A stretch of DNA of 64,000 bases from Psychrobacter sp. DAB_AL43B (GTDB taxonomy: Bacteria > Pseudomonadota > Gammaproteobacteria > Pseudomonadales > Moraxellaceae). A program made the translations under genes and the position numbers. Shown in pieces: positions 63,770-64,000 of the stretch. The stretch spans positions 2,542,001 to 2,606,000 of the forward strand of contig NZ_LT799838.1 in the NCBI RefSeq assembly GCF_900168255.1, written 5' to 3'. Every line of letters starts with the position of its first letter. Within the stretch, counting starts at the first letter, position 1. The notes under the pieces were generated by a model that saw nothing but the letters and a program-made list of their open reading frames with translations, was not told the DNA's origin and did no database searches.

Positions 63770-64000
63770 ATGACCATCGCAACCGTTAATCACACTGCTG
63801 CTGATATGAGTCAATGGACTGGTCGCGCTGAGCCATTTGAAAGTGCGCGCGCTTGCTATTGGTATCAGCTAGCGCAGCCTTATGAGCAGCAGCATATTGG
63901 GCTAGTTGGCTTTAACTGTGATCAGGGTGTTAGACGCAATCAAGGACGCGTTGGGGCAAGAGCAGCACCGCCACTGATTCGCAGTACTTTTGCTAAACTG
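63770..64000 (+). CDS. hutG: Formimidoylglutamase HutG, partial
   Basis: The first 77 codons of a gene cut off by the window end. AAAGGAG lies 7 bases before the ATG. The peptide contains GLVGFNCDQGVRRNQGRVGA followed by RAAPPLIRSTFAKL, the N-terminus of HutG of the arginase fold, which splits formimidoylglutamate to glutamate and formamide. The metal-binding residues lie beyond the window, so I cannot check them. The order hutU-hutH-hutG suggests hutI may come next. Confidence 0.88.
   Translation, partial: MTIATVNHTAADMSQWTGRAEPFESARACYWYQLAQPYEQQHIGLVGFNCDQGVRRNQGRVGARAAPPLIRSTFAKL

Noticed and set aside
1..64000. CRISPR arrays, tRNA or rRNA genes, prophage
   Set aside because: No spaced direct repeats, cloverleaf-like sequences, rRNA segments or phage structural genes were seen on reading; a covariance search was not possible.

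Overview
The window looks like a chromosomal segment of a Psychrobacter-type member of the Moraxellaceae (Gammaproteobacteria). The evidence is moderately low GC, long AT-rich spacers with strong AAGGA-type ribosome sites, Moraxellaceae-like versions of Lon, TopA, FumC and PPK1, and a membrane-bound cytochrome-type urate hydroxylase (PuuD) in place of a soluble uricase. The assignment is by protein recognition only; no database was searched. I saw no tRNA, rRNA, CRISPR array, prophage or intact transposase.

Layout. 1-1.1 kb: three small, very hydrophilic proteins of unknown role. 1.3-5.1 kb: ppk1, mtgA and a glutaredoxin-like protein. 5.2-12.5 kb: 2-hydroxyacid catabolism, with glycolate oxidase glcDEF, a lactate/glycolate permease and an FMN-dependent lactate dehydrogenase. 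12.5-19.6 kb: rhomboid protease, MipA/OmpV porin-like protein, fumC, 5-formyl-THF cyclo-ligase and a Na+/H+ antiporter. 19.9-30.1 kb: lon, two paralogous META/HslJ-like lipoproteins, sodC and topA. 30.5-41.8 kb: an iron uptake block (exbB-exbD-tonB, siderophore ABC transporter, PepSY membrane protein, TonB-dependent receptor) with three good Fur-box candidates. 42.2-50.7 kb: a urate-to-glyoxylate cluster (NCS2 permease, RutR-like regulator, uraD, uraH, puuD, puuE, allA, allE) with near-consensus RutR boxes at both ends of the regulator/permease section. 50.9-54.4 kb: trpR, an MDR oxidoreductase, trpE and trpG. 54.4-56.5 kb: poorly conserved secreted or membrane proteins, partly enclosed by a pair of inverted repeats. 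56.6-59.0 kb: a cystine/polar amino acid ABC transporter. 59.3 kb to the end: the hut locus (hutC divergent from hutU-hutH-hutG), with a 42-bp perfect palindrome as the likely HutC operator.

How the genes work together. Urate enters through the NCS2 permease, is oxidised by PuuD, processed by UraH and UraD to allantoin, and opened by PuuE to allantoate. AllE and AllA act after a missing allantoate amidohydrolase step and give glyoxylate plus urea and ammonia. Glyoxylate is also the product of glycolate oxidase at 5-9 kb. Histidine breakdown and the purine pathway both release nitrogen, so much of the window serves salvage of organic nitrogen and small organic acids. The most interesting signals are regulatory: the RutR-like boxes on a purine cluster, the very long HutC palindrome, the TrpR operator on the trpR promoter, and the paired Fur boxes. 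The most enigmatic pieces are the hydrophilic small-protein array, a 27-residue all-hydrophobic micro-ORF beside exbD, and the inverted-repeat-bounded segment at 55.2-56.5 kb.
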